From: Shewanella colwelliana ATCC 39565
GTDB lineage: Bacteria > Pseudomonadota > Gammaproteobacteria > Enterobacterales > Shewanellaceae
Direction of reading: 5' to 3'
DNA length: 64,000 nt
Assembly: GCF_000518705.1 (NCBI RefSeq)
Contig: NZ_JAEC01000006.1
Coordinates: forward strand, 222,677 to 286,676
Below the pieces are notes generated by a model. That model saw nothing but the letters and a program-made list of their open reading frames with translations, made no database searches and was not told the DNA's origin. The position numbers were made by a program, and so were the translations under genes. Shown here one piece after another: positions 37,251 to 45,705 of this stretch; the stretch's first letter is position 1; every line of letters begins with the position of its first letter.

Positions 37251-37649
37251 ATGTCTGATCAATTTAACTGTTGGCAATGTGGCAAAGCGCTTGAGGGGGT
37301 TATTTTACCTCTTTCTCGTCGTGAGGCGTGTGCAGAGTGTCATGCCGATCAACATGTCTGTAAGATGTGTGTGTGTTTTCAGGACTCTGGTAGAGGAGAT
37401 TGTAAAGAGGAGCGTGCTGAGTGGATCTCTGACCGAGAGCGGGCCAATTTTTGCGACTACTTCAAACCCGCTACGGGCGTATACAGTAAAAGTGGTCCGT
37501 CAGCCAATGAGCAGGCTTTAGCTGAATTAGCGGTGCTATTTGGCGATGCGCCAACATCAAGTAATCAGGCAGAGGAACAACCTCAAGAACGGCCGAAAAC
37601 TGCGGCTGAGATTGCTGAGCAACAATTGCGAGATTTACTTGGCGGGTGA
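37251..37649 (+). CDS. zinc-binding CxxC-rich protein
   Basis: This 132-residue cytoplasmic protein has several cysteine pairs in its first 75 residues: CWQCGK, CAECHADQHVCKMCVCF, and single cysteines further on (GDCKEE, NFCDYF). They probably bind one or two zinc ions. The C-terminal half is acidic and alanine-rich and ends EIAEQQLRDLLGG. I recall similar conserved hypothetical proteins in Shewanella and Vibrio, but no function. GAGG at 37239-37242 serves as ribosome site. Confidence 0.75.
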   Translation: MSDQFNCWQCGKALEGVILPLSRREACAECHADQHVCKMCVCFQDSGRGDCKEERAEWISDRERANFCDYFKPATGVYSKSGPSANEQALAELAVLFGDAPTSSNQAEEQPQERPKTAAEIAEQQLRDLLGG

Positions 37650-37678
37650 GTTTCATTGCACCACTTTCAAACTGTTAT

Positions 37679-37706
37679 AGGGCTAATAATGACTATTGTT
37701 AGCCCT
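37679..37706. terminator. hairpin between convergent genes
   Basis: The stem AGGGCTAATAAT / ATTGTTAGCCCT (one G-U pair) lies between the convergent zinc-protein and lipoprotein genes. No T tract follows, so termination is tentative. Confidence 0.45.
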
Positions 37707-37729
37707 GCTATATTGCTGCTGAACCTAGA

Positions 37730-38203
37730 CTAAAGACGCGGATCGGCGTTTTGACTCTGAACCTTTCCAATCACGGTGATCTCGCTAAGGGTTGATAAGG
37801 TGCCCCACTGTTGAATGGTCATCATATCTTTGACTTCTTGCGCTGCAAAGCCTAAACGCAAACCATCTTTTTTATACTCATTAGGCAGGTTACTGGGCAA
37901 TATTTTACGGCCATCATCAGTCAATATACCCCAAAATCCGCCTTCTAAATTAATTCGTCTCACAGTGCCTTGGTTCATCATGACTCCTTTTTGTGGTGAG
38001 TGCGGCTTAACCACGGCTTGCATCCCTGTATCATCTGCGTGTTGTCTATCACCAGCGATTTCAACGGGTTTAGCCGGAGCGGTGAGCTGTGACCGATTAT
38101 CGCTGACGTCGGTGCTGTTGGCTGGTTTGGACTCAGTGGCATCGTTGCAACCAGTAAGTATTAATGCGCATAAGGATATGCACAGAGGGAGAGAGGCACG
38201 CAT
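37730..38203 (-). CDS. lipoprotein of unknown function
   Basis: This 157-residue protein has a lipobox LTGC (Cys19) and a linker of about 55 disordered residues. A C-terminal domain of about 80 residues (GTVRRINLEGGFWGILTDDG, KILPSNLP) looks like a small OB-like beta-barrel. Domains of this shape often bind small ligands or metals, but I do not recognise the family. It is a single gene, divergent from a LysR remnant. Confidence 0.72.
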   Translation of the reverse strand: MRASLPLCISLCALILTGCNDATESKPANSTDVSDNRSQLTAPAKPVEIAGDRQHADDTGMQAVVKPHSPQKGVMMNQGTVRRINLEGGFWGILTDDGRKILPSNLPNEYKKDGLRLGFAAQEVKDMMTIQQWGTLSTLSEITVIGKVQSQNADPRL

Positions 38204-38221
38204 CGAAACTTTCCTTTCGTA

Positions 38222-38914
38222 TTGATAGTCTTGAGGGTTACTGTAGCAGAACTTACCTTAAAAAGCCGAGACGTTAGTGAGCGCTCTAAAGATCTCGGTA
38301 AGCAGTATATTTTGCCAATAGTGTCGCAGTTTATGGAGTGCTATCCAGACGTAACGCCCTATCTTTATCTCAATGATAATCTAGCGAATATTGCCGAGTC
38401 TGGCATAGATATAGTGATTCGTTATGGTGAACTGGCTGACAGTAGCCTTATTTCGCGGCGTCTCGCCTCGAGCCGACGGGTATTGTGTGCGTCGCCAGAG
38501 TATTTAGCGCGTAAAGGCACACCGTTGACGCCGCAAGCTTTGACTGAACATGACTGCTTAGCCATGCTACGTAGTAACGAAGCGCTAAAATATTGGCATT
38601 TTCAAGCCAATGATCAACGTAAGTCGGTGACGGTTATCCCCACGAGGTTTTCTGATGACGGTGAAGTGATCCGCTATTGGGCCTTAGAGGGGGCGGGCAT
38701 AGCGCTCAAGTCACTGATCGATGTGCAGCAAGACATCAAGGCCCAGCGTTTAGTGACAGTGTTGAACGGTTATATGAAAAACTTCAGCGCTGCCACCACA
38801 GTGTCAAGTACCGACCTTAATGTGGTTTATTTGAGTCGCCAATATCAGCCAAAGCGGATTCGTTTGTTTTTAGACTTCTTGTTTGAGCGCTTTGAGCAAC
38901 GCTTAAATCAATAG
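38222..38914 (+). pseudogene. LysR regulator remnant lacking the DNA-binding domain
   Basis: The 230-residue frame (TTG start) encodes only the substrate-binding half of a LysR regulator of the type that contains SGIDIVIRYGEL, SSRRVLCASPEYLARKG and TPLTPQALTEHDCL. The helix-turn-helix of about 90 residues expected before the domain is absent. The homologous part begins at about 38292, and the first 20 codons look random. It is most likely a 5'-truncated pseudogene. A free-standing effector-binding protein is possible but less likely. Confidence 0.75.
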
Positions 38915-38963
38915 TGGTTAAGGCGTTGCGCTTATTTTTTATCGCAACGCCTTATCTTAACTA

Positions 38964-40337
38964 TTACGACGATGCGACAGCGCGTTCAGTGGGCATCGCT
39001 CGCTGGGTAAAGTATCGCTGAGTTTCAGCTAGAATCACATGGCGTAAACCAATAATGGCGATAAGATTGGGAATGGCCATTAGGCCATTAACGGTATCGG
39101 CCAGCATCCAGATAAGGTCCAGCTGAATAAATGCGCCGACTGCAATGAGGCTAAGAAACGTTAACTGGTAAAGCCTAACACCACGTTCCCCAAGGCGAGT
39201 GCCCGTTAAATAGTACCAGCAGCGCTCACCATAGTAGTGCCAACCTAAAATGGTGGTAAAGGCGAAGCAGACTAGCGCAATGGTAACCACGTATTGACCT
39301 ATGATGGCTGATCCGCCCGATGCAAACGCCGCACTGGTCATTGCAGCCCCTGCAGCATCGCCATTCCAGACGCCTGTGATAATCAGTACTAGCCCTGTCA
39401 TGGTGCAGATTAAGATGGTATCGAAAAAGGTACCTGTCATACTGACCAAGCCTTGTTCAACGGGTTCGTTGGTTTTTGCGGCTGCAGCGGCAATTGGCGC
39501 ACTACCAAGGCCTGATTCGTTTGAAAACACCCCGCGTGCGATCCCTATTTGTAGTGCTTGAGCGACGGTGGCCCCTAAAAAACCACCAGCGGCGGAGACT
39601 GGAGTAAAGGCAGAGTGCAGGACAAGTTGCAGCGCAGGAATGATCTGTTCGCTAAAGGCGATTAAAATCCAGGCGCAAGCCAGTACGTAGCCCAATGCCA
39701 TAGTGGGCACTAACTTCTGCGCCACGTTGGCGATACGCTTTACACCACCTAGTGTCACGGCGGCCACCAATAGCGTCAGCACTAAAGCAGTTACCCAAGC
39801 TGGAATATCAAAAGCGATAGTCATGGCGTCACTGATAGCATTGACCTGAGCGAAGGTGCCAATACCAAAAAACGCGACGCCAACACCAAAGACAGCAAAC
39901 AGTTTGGCTAACCAGCCAAGACCGAGCCCCCGTTCGATATAGTACATAGGACCGCCAGCAATATTGCCGCGCGCATCTGTGGTACGGTATTTAACAGCGA
40001 GCATACATTCAGCATATTTAGTTGCCATGCCAAAGAAGGCGGCTAGCCACATCCAAAATAGCGCGCCGGGGCCGCCAATTTTTATGGCCGTTGCCACGCC
40101 GACAATATTGCCCGTTCCAATGGTGGCTGACAGGGCGGTGCATAGCGCGGCAAATGAAGAGAGATCACCCTTACCGCTGGCGGGTTTAAATAAAAGCGAT
40201 AGCGCCAAAGGAAGTTTGAATACTTGCAGTAACTTTAGCCGCAGTGTCAGGTATAAACCTGTCCCCACCAGCAGACAAAGGGTAACAGGGCCCCAAACAA
40301 TGGCATTGATGTCGCTCAGTAGCGCGTGAAAATTCAT
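38964..40337 (-). CDS. AGCS-family sodium:alanine/glycine symporter
   Basis: This 457-residue secondary transporter of the AGCS family imports alanine or glycine with Na+. It shows ATIGTGNIVGVATAIKIGGPGALFWMW, with the conserved GGPG loop, NIAGGPMYYIERGLG, and GVFSNESGLGSAPIAAAAAK, which are family signatures. About eleven membrane helices are visible. GAGGAAT lies upstream of the ATG. A tandem glycine riboswitch lies between it and the next gene upstream, which supports glycine as substrate or signal. Confidence 0.95.
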   Translation of the reverse strand: MNFHALLSDINAIVWGPVTLCLLVGTGLYLTLRLKLLQVFKLPLALSLLFKPASGKGDLSSFAALCTALSATIGTGNIVGVATAIKIGGPGALFWMWLAAFFGMATKYAECMLAVKYRTTDARGNIAGGPMYYIERGLGLGWLAKLFAVFGVGVAFFGIGTFAQVNAISDAMTIAFDIPAWVTALVLTLLVAAVTLGGVKRIANVAQKLVPTMALGYVLACAWILIAFSEQIIPALQLVLHSAFTPVSAAGGFLGATVAQALQIGIARGVFSNESGLGSAPIAAAAAKTNEPVEQGLVSMTGTFFDTILICTMTGLVLIITGVWNGDAAGAAMTSAAFASGGSAIIGQYVVTIALVCFAFTTILGWHYYGERCWYYLTGTRLGERGVRLYQLTFLSLIAVGAFIQLDLIWMLADTVNGLMAIPNLIAIIGLRHVILAETQRYFTQRAMPTERAVASS

Positions 40338-40429
40338 GATATTCCTCGAATATTAAACAACAAAATTAATATGGAGGAGGAAAAGAAATGGCTGAGATAT
40401 GGCGCTGACGAATGGCGTCGACAAGGTAT

Positions 40430-40502
40430 TTTGCCATACAGATGGCAAAAGTTAGGCGCAGCGACAAACGACAGTGACTGAGGTAACGCAAGGCGTTACA
40501 AC
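40430..40502 (-). promoter_or_regulatory. possible expression platform hairpins of the glycine riboswitch
   Basis: On the minus strand after the aptamers there is a hairpin (GTAACGC-CTT-GCGTTAC, about 40484-40500). A second inverted repeat follows (TTTTGCCAT...ATGGCAAAA, about 40430-40452). Either may form the on/off switch. The exact mechanism is not determined. Confidence 0.45.
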
Positions 40503-40509
40503 AACGTCA

Positions 40510-40765
40510 GTCATCCTCTCCTCTGTCCTTTTGCCTGAGCGTTTCGCGCAGCTTGATAAATTAATACTGCACTTTCGCCTTCGGCGCCGTGATGACATAA
40601 ACGCTAACGTTGCGATATGTTCACAGTCTCTCCAGAGGCTCGTCCAGTAACAGTCCTCACCATAAAATGGCACCTGAAAGAGTGCTTTGCTTGCTAATCA
40701 ATGGTTAGCGATAACAAAGTTGCCTCGTCGGTGTGGGGTTACTCCCCACTCTCCTGCTACCTTCA
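40510..40765 (-). promoter_or_regulatory. tandem glycine riboswitch
   Basis: On the minus strand two aptamers follow one another. The proximal one shows GGAGAGACTG, GCGCCGAAGG and CTCAGGCAAAAGGACAGAGG, near-identical to the glycine-aptamer core. The distal one (about 40650-40765) shows CAGGAGAGTGGGG, CCGACGAGGC and the closing CAGGTGCC...GGTGAGGACTG with a short extra hairpin. Two aptamers bind glycine cooperatively in known cases. The switch lies upstream of an amino-acid symporter, a common target. Confidence 0.9.
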
Positions 40766-40908
40766 TCCGAACGGATCTCCTTGAGTCCACAGTTGAACCC
40801 AAGGGGGAAGGTAGCATGCGTTATCTTAGCCATTTGCTCAAGAGAGCCTAGTCACAAATTTGCCTGTATGTGAAGGGGGTGGGGGATTAGTAAACGATGA
40901 TGAGCTAA

Positions 40909-41538
40909 TCATTCGGGAAGTTTAGGCCGAGCCAGATCAAATCTGAGGGTGTCGGATATCGTGTAGTAAGCAGAAGGGCCACCTGCTCTTAATATTGGTT
41001 CAGCTAAGGCTGTTTGATAGATGCCCTCGCTGTTAAGTAAGTGTTTAGCAATATGGACGGCGACCACTTCTCCAAGCACCAGCCAGGTATCAATTTTGTC
41101 GCCATTTGCCGCTTGCAACTGAATGCACTGAGACAGCTTACACTCAAAATTAACAGGGCTTTCGCTAACGCGGTCAGCAGCCACTATGGTGCTCGGTGTT
41201 GGCGTTAGTCCCGCAAACGCAAACTCATCGGCGTTAGGTGGCAAGTTTGCCGAGGTTAGATTCATTTTTTCGGCTAACTGACGAGTGGTGAGATTCCAAA
41301 CAAATTCACCGCTGTCGATAATATTGGCAAGGCTATCTTTATACCCCACACTGGCAAAGCCTATGATGGGTGGGGAGTAATTAAAGCAGTTGAAAAAGCT
41401 ATAGGGCGCAAGATTTCGAGCCCCAGTTTTATCACGTGATGAAATCCATCCTATGGGTCGAGGACCTATAATGGCATTGAGGGGATCATGAGCTAATCCA
41501 TGGCCTTTGCTAGGTTCATAAAAATAGTGATTATCCAT
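40909..41538 (-). CDS. flavin reductase-like FMN-binding split-barrel protein
   Basis: This 209-residue soluble protein has the flavin-reductase fold: IIGPRPIGWISSRDKTGARN near the N terminus for FMN binding, and SPPIIGFAS with NIIDSGEFVWNL. Relatives bind FMN and reduce flavin or act as oxidoreductases of unknown substrate. No redox partner is adjacent. It is a single gene. Confidence 0.85.
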   Translation of the reverse strand: MDNHYFYEPSKGHGLAHDPLNAIIGPRPIGWISSRDKTGARNLAPYSFFNCFNYSPPIIGFASVGYKDSLANIIDSGEFVWNLTTRQLAEKMNLTSANLPPNADEFAFAGLTPTPSTIVAADRVSESPVNFECKLSQCIQLQAANGDKIDTWLVLGEVVAVHIAKHLLNSEGIYQTALAEPILRAGGPSAYYTISDTLRFDLARPKLPE

Positions 41539-41903
41539 GCTGTCATCTCTGTTGTTATCGCACTCATAACGTACGGCTGCTTAATTGTGTGGGTTAACTT
41601 AATTCAACGCTTAAATTTTCTTTGGCGCTCAGGCGTGGTGATTAAGTTACGTTTATCCAGTGTAGTTTGTGTTCTAACTCGATGTGAAGCGCGTCGCGAA
41701 GAGGTTCCGTCGCCTCTGCCTACCTCTAATCGCTACTACTCACGTTGACGGAAACGGGGCGAAAAATAAAGCATTAGGTTAAGTCTTTAAGGAAATCATT
41801 CACAACTCGAAGTTAATTAAGGTTATGCTTTTGTTGGTTTTTTATTGACTTTGCGTGTGGGTGCGGTTAGTTTTTAGCGGAATTTTTTAAAGGAATAAAT
41901 ATT
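41539..41903. other. intergenic region
   Basis: These 365 bases separate divergent genes and hold no credible gene; the short frame at 41500-41748 overlaps the flavin-reductase start. I see nothing else beyond presumed promoters. Confidence 0.4.
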
Positions 41904-42920
41904 GTGAATTTTGAAAACATTAAGCTAAACGCCGGTCGCCTTATTGTACTCGCCACGGTTTTGCTCAGTACAGCCTGTTCTACCACTTACAAAGTTGATC
42001 CGGAGTTGGTTGCCAAGTTTAAACCAGAGGCCGTGCCGACACAGGAACAAACTTTTGTATACGTGATTAGAGGCTCTAATTTCCAAGGTGGCGCACGTGG
42101 TGCTTGGGTTGCCGCCAATGAAAATGTTGTTGCTGATCTCTCAAATGGCAGTCATACCTTATTGAAATTGGCGTCGGGCCTAAATTCGATTCACCTCGTT
42201 CAAGGTCTTGCTGGCTTTGGTTATGCCAAGGTTGATAATAAACCAGGTGAAACTCTGTTTTACTCTATCGACTATACCACTGGCAAGATGACTGAGTTGA
42301 CCTCGGATATGGGTGCGTCGATGATTATGGAGACTAAAAAGGCAAAAGATATTGGTGAGCCAAGAAAGAACGATGCATACGATAATCTGCTTGCTAACCC
42401 GTCTCTGCTTGGCTTTAAAGTGATGAAACCAAGTGCTGAACCTATGATAGCGGATGCTGAAACTGCGGTAATTAGCTTTTATCGCATGGAGACCTTGATT
42501 GGTGAGGTACCGTTTGATATCTGGTCTAAAGCGGGCTATGTCGGCAGTACGAAAGCGGGGGACTATTTCCAGGTGAGAGTCGCACCAGGTAAGCATACTT
42601 TTGTTGCGCTTTCTGAACGCTATTCGGTACTAGAGGCTGAGGTTGAAGCAGGTAAAGAATACGTGGTCGAGTTCGATGTGGATATGGGCTGGAACCAAGC
42701 GCATGTACAAATATTGCCTATCGATCCAGTGAAATCGGCCAAAACCATTAAGAAGTGGCAGGCTAAAGCGAAATTAATGACCCTTGATGACTCTGTAGTG
42801 AGCCTGCCAGAGTTTCAGCAGCGAGTTGAGATGGCGCGAGAGTACCTGTTGCCTAAATTTAAGAGTATCGACGCAGGAGAGATGAGCACTCGAGCATTGA
42901 CGACTCAGCACGCGCTGTAG
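41904..42920 (+). CDS. lipoprotein with two DUF2846-like domains
   Basis: This 338-residue protein starts at GTG with AAAGGA 9 bases upstream. A lipobox (LLSTACS) puts the lipid-modified cysteine near residue 25. Two similar beta-rich segments follow: about 45-110 (FVYVIRGSNFQGGARGAWVA...) and about 188-260 (AVISFYRMETLIGEVPFDIW...). Each ends in a GxH-type turn and FVA/IHL strand, like the DUF2846 fold in tandem. The C-terminal 70 residues are helical and basic. The function is unknown. A terminator follows. Confidence 0.72.
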   Translation: MNFENIKLNAGRLIVLATVLLSTACSTTYKVDPELVAKFKPEAVPTQEQTFVYVIRGSNFQGGARGAWVAANENVVADLSNGSHTLLKLASGLNSIHLVQGLAGFGYAKVDNKPGETLFYSIDYTTGKMTELTSDMGASMIMETKKAKDIGEPRKNDAYDNLLANPSLLGFKVMKPSAEPMIADAETAVISFYRMETLIGEVPFDIWSKAGYVGSTKAGDYFQVRVAPGKHTFVALSERYSVLEAEVEAGKEYVVEFDVDMGWNQAHVQILPIDPVKSAKTIKKWQAKAKLMTLDDSVVSLPEFQQRVEMAREYLLPKFKSIDAGEMSTRALTTQHAL

Positions 42921-42977
42921 TCGCCGCGAGTACTTTCCATAAAGGCGGTACTTGAAGCCGCCGACTTGCTATCCTTT

Positions 42978-43013
42978 AAAGCGAATCAGGGTTAATCCAT
43001 GGTTCGCTTTTTT
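42978..43013 (+). terminator. rho-independent terminator
   Basis: An 11-bp stem with one G-U pair (AAAGCGAATCA / TGGTTCGCTTT) is followed by TTT, 58 bases after the lipoprotein stop. Confidence 0.82.
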
Positions 43014-43030
43014 GTGTGATGAATTGATTA

Positions 43031-43195
43031 ATACCAATCAGTATAAAGATGTGATCGCCTGTTAGGCGTGTTTTTTACCTGCTTACTTCTGCGTTGAACG
43101 GCCTCAAAAGGGAACAAGCATTCCATCGCCCATTCGTCTTGAATTAGTTGCCAAAAAACGCGCTGAGTAGATCACTTTCTTATACTAATTGGTAT
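43031..43195. mobile_element. 165-bp MITE-like element with 26-bp terminal inverted repeats
   Basis: The left end (43031-43056, ATACCAATCAGTATAAAG...) and the reverse complement of the right end (43170-43195) match at 22 of 26 positions. Each end is also a small palindrome (ATAC-N6-GTAT). The interior of about 110 bp has no open frame. This matches non-autonomous elements I recall from Shewanella genomes. A single, more degenerate end-like palindrome lies at 4271-4290. The right end overlaps the C terminus of the TonB-type lipoprotein gene. Confidence 0.8.
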
Positions 43196-44045
43196 AAGGG
43201 GCTTGGCTGTTAAGTTTAGCTCTCGCTTCGGCAATTCTTTCAAAAATAAGCGGGTCTGCGACACCTGTAAAATTACTCCAATTGCTATAGCTATCAATTG
43301 CTGCGAGATAATACCCTTGATAGTAATTAATGTCCGCCAATAACTTTATGGCTGCAGCTTGGTCAGCATCTGACAATAGCCTTGGATCTGTGGCTTGCTT
43401 TAAGTAGTTAATCGCTAGATCGAACTCTTTGAGTTCAGCATAGAAATTTCCCAGCATTCTCGTCACAAATGCCTCTTCAAAAGGGGTCGTTGGTTTAACC
43501 TTATGCATAGTCTCTATCGCTAGATTAATCTGGTTTTGCATGTTGAGATTGAACCCTTTTTTGACAAGTTTAATGACTTTCTTATTTTTTAATACTTGAT
43601 CTTTGTTTGGTTTGCGAGGAGTAAACTCTTGCTTGGCTTCAGGCTTAAGCTGTGCTGTACTTTTATCTAAGTTAAAGTCTAATTGCACAGTCAAGTCACG
43701 CTGATATTGAGGCGTGTTAGCCACTATTTTGGGGGCGTATTGCCAGCGAGCTAATGCTTGAATGGCGGCGCTATCAAAAATGCCCTCAGGTTGCGAACCC
43801 GTCACACGGATATTGACGGGTTTTCCCATTGGGTCGATATCAAACATTAGTCGTACTGAACCCGTTAACCCCTGTTGCGCTGCGTAGACAGGATATGTTG
43901 GCGCTTGGGTAAGCAAAGGTGCTGTGTTGTTTTTACTCTGGTTCTCATGGTGGATGTTGGTTTGGGTTAACTCTGACGACTTATTATTGGCGCAGCCGGT
44001 TGAAATTATCACCAGTAATATTGCGAGGTATCTTATTTTAATCAT
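43185..44045 (-). CDS. lipoprotein with N-terminal TonB-C-like domain and C-terminal TPR-like helices
   Basis: This protein of 286 residues (ATG at 44045) has a lipobox VIISTGC (Cys18) and an acidic/Asn-rich linker. A TonB C-terminal-type domain follows at about 45-130 (PTYPVYAAQQGLTGSVRLMF, PVNIRVTGSQPEGIFDSAAI, ALARWQYAP). A helical region at about 185-275 has TPR-like repeats (GNFYAELKEFDLAINYLKQA). A GTG at 44084 has no ribosome site. Such proteins are not true TonB energisers, since they lack the membrane anchor and proline-rich spacer. The last residues (PYTN and stop) come from the terminus of the MITE-like element, so the original C terminus was probably replaced. Confidence 0.78.
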   Translation of the reverse strand: MIKIRYLAILLVIISTGCANNKSSELTQTNIHHENQSKNNTAPLLTQAPTYPVYAAQQGLTGSVRLMFDIDPMGKPVNIRVTGSQPEGIFDSAAIQALARWQYAPKIVANTPQYQRDLTVQLDFNLDKSTAQLKPEAKQEFTPRKPNKDQVLKNKKVIKLVKKGFNLNMQNQINLAIETMHKVKPTTPFEEAFVTRMLGNFYAELKEFDLAINYLKQATDPRLLSDADQAAAIKLLADINYYQGYYLAAIDSYSNWSNFTGVADPLIFERIAEARAKLNSQAPYTN

Positions 44046-44108
44046 CTTGTTCTCGAGTTTATTTAAATGTAGTTGTTTAGTCACTTGGGAAGTTGTTTTA
44101 GCTTTAGG

Positions 44109-44717
44109 CTACTTTTTGCGTTCAAGTACAAATTTCATCCAACCACCAAAGAAAACACCGCCTAAAATATTAACCCCTATCGCCGTGAGGACTGAGGTGT
44201 GTGTGAAATTGGCCTGCACCTGCAACATGACGAGGGAAAAGAGCAACATAAACAGACCAAAGAATATTCCCATTTTGAGATAGGGAAACCGTGTCCTGGA
44301 TGTTGGCTGGGTTTCACTGGCCTGCATTTTTTGTAACTTTTTGGCACGCCACAGCTGTTTTAGTGGTTTGTGAAACCAAAACCAGATGGGGGCAGTCAGG
44401 GCCAGTAGGATTACGCTGGTATAATTCTGTATGCAGGGAATATCATTCTTACAATGAGGGCAGAGTAGTCCAAACCAATTGCCAAACGCTTTGCTTTTGG
44501 ACCAACGCAACGCATTGTGCAACGTGTTGCAATGGGGGCAGGGGATCAATTGTCTTTCGAGTAGTGGTCTATCACTGTGTTGATCGATAAGGCTCAATTT
44601 GGGAATGCGTTGACCTAACACCAACTCATTTATCGCCATTGCTGGATTGATCACCCAATGGAGCAACATCCAATTTGGAAGCTGTATCGTTTTATATTTT
44701 TCTTTATCGTACTGCAT
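44109..44717 (-). CDS. membrane protein with N-terminal zinc-ribbon cysteines
   Basis: This 202-residue protein has CPHCNTLHNA and CPHCKNDIPC at about 59-93, which fit a zinc ribbon. At least three membrane helices follow (about 98-115, 147-165 and 175-195). It is separated from the TonB-type lipoprotein by 63 bases on the same strand and may be in one operon with it. I do not recognise the family or function. Confidence 0.7.
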   Translation of the reverse strand: MQYDKEKYKTIQLPNWMLLHWVINPAMAINELVLGQRIPKLSLIDQHSDRPLLERQLIPCPHCNTLHNALRWSKSKAFGNWFGLLCPHCKNDIPCIQNYTSVILLALTAPIWFWFHKPLKQLWRAKKLQKMQASETQPTSRTRFPYLKMGIFFGLFMLLFSLVMLQVQANFTHTSVLTAIGVNILGGVFFGGWMKFVLERKK

Positions 44718-44890
44718 GTTATATCCGTATAAACTCAGTCAATTGTTGCCTAGCTTACTGTAATTATTTGGCGATTAATATACAGCGAAAAACCGCTATG
44801 GGTAAGGAGTGGTCTGTTTATGTTTGTCTGCACCCGTGATTAACTCAAGGTATACTTCGCTTACCTTTATTTTGATTAACCTCCCACATT

Positions 44891-45385
44891 ATGATTACGT
44901 TTACTACCAATTACGGCGATATTGAGATTGACCTCAATATGGCGCAGGCGCCCGTCAGTGCAAAGAATTTCCTTAAATATTGCCAAGAAGGCTTTTTTGA
45001 AGGCACGATTTTTCATCGAGTGATTAAGGGGTTTATGATCCAAGGAGGCGGATTTACCGCAGAGATGGAAGAGAAGCCGACTCGAGCCGCGATTGTTAAT
45101 GAAGCTAACCGTGGTCTTAAAAATATAAAAGGCTCGATAGCTATGGCGCGCACCGATGCCCCGCATTCGGCGACTGGACAATTTTTTATTAATTTAGCCA
45201 ATAACAGTTTTTTAGACCATACCGCGACAACCAATGCAGGTTGGGGTTATGCCGTATTTGGCCAAGTGGTGGTTGGTATGGATGTAGTCAATAAGATTGC
45301 TAACGCCAAAACATGCTCTAAAGGTGACCATGATGATGTACCGATTAATGCCATTGTTATCGAGAAAGTCACGATTAACCAATAG
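44891..45385 (+). CDS. ppiB: peptidyl-prolyl cis-trans isomerase B (cyclophilin)
   Basis: This 164-residue cytoplasmic cyclophilin has the typical MITFTTNYGDIEIDL start, FHRVIKGFMIQGGGF (catalytic Arg in FHR), the SATGQFFINL motif and the GYAVFGQVVVGMDVV end. It lacks a signal peptide, which places it with PpiB rather than periplasmic PpiA. The length matches E. coli PpiB (164). It is a single gene. Confidence 0.96.
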   Translation: MITFTTNYGDIEIDLNMAQAPVSAKNFLKYCQEGFFEGTIFHRVIKGFMIQGGGFTAEMEEKPTRAAIVNEANRGLKNIKGSIAMARTDAPHSATGQFFINLANNSFLDHTATTNAGWGYAVFGQVVVGMDVVNKIANAKTCSKGDHDDVPINAIVIEKVTINQ

Positions 45386-45705
45386 CCTCCAAGTATGCTT
45401 TCTTTCTCTGAAGTCCTTATGCAATGGCAAACATAATAGGTAGACTCATTGTGATGCCTCGCATTAGTTAGCTTTTGCGAATATTTTTGGCTGTGACGTT
45501 CGCCACAGTTTCTTTTATGTTTATTCTTCACACTGCTAGTTATTGGCCTGCGCCAATAACTAGGCGACAACTAACGCTTCAAAATTTACACGTTAGTGCG
45601 TCGACAAATTTCATTGTTATTAACCTGAACTGGGGATGATGTATGTTGATGAATCAAAAAATCAACCTAAGTCAAAACTCAAATAAGGTGATTTAGGCCA
45701 ACACT
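45386..45705. other. intergenic region with a perfect hairpin
   Basis: These 320 bases lie between ppiB and the DUF134 gene. The hairpin at 45536-45563 is the only strong signal. No ORF or promoter is assigned. Confidence 0.5.
45536..45563. repeat. perfect 12-bp inverted repeat (hairpin)
   Basis: CTAGTTATTGGC and GCCAATAACTAG are separated by CTGC, a perfect 12-bp stem and tetraloop. No T tract follows on either strand. It may be a terminator-like structure for ppiB or an operator. Confidence 0.6.

Larger units (their letters stand above)
40338..40908. other. leader region of the AGCS symporter gene
   Basis: These 571 bases lie before the symporter on the minus strand. They hold the glycine riboswitch (40510-40765), the possible expression platform (40430-40505) and the promoter side up to 40908. 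An open frame at 40452-40673 overlaps the aptamers and is not a gene. Confidence 0.6.

Noticed and set aside
40452..40673. 73-codon open frame on the minus strand
   Set aside because: It overlaps the glycine aptamers, whose conserved bases explain the sequence. The protein (many Arg, Cys, no homology pattern) is not credible.
41500..41748. 82-codon open frame starting with a hydrophobic stretch
   Set aside because: It overlaps the start of the flavin-reductase gene, has no ribosome site and an implausible tail.
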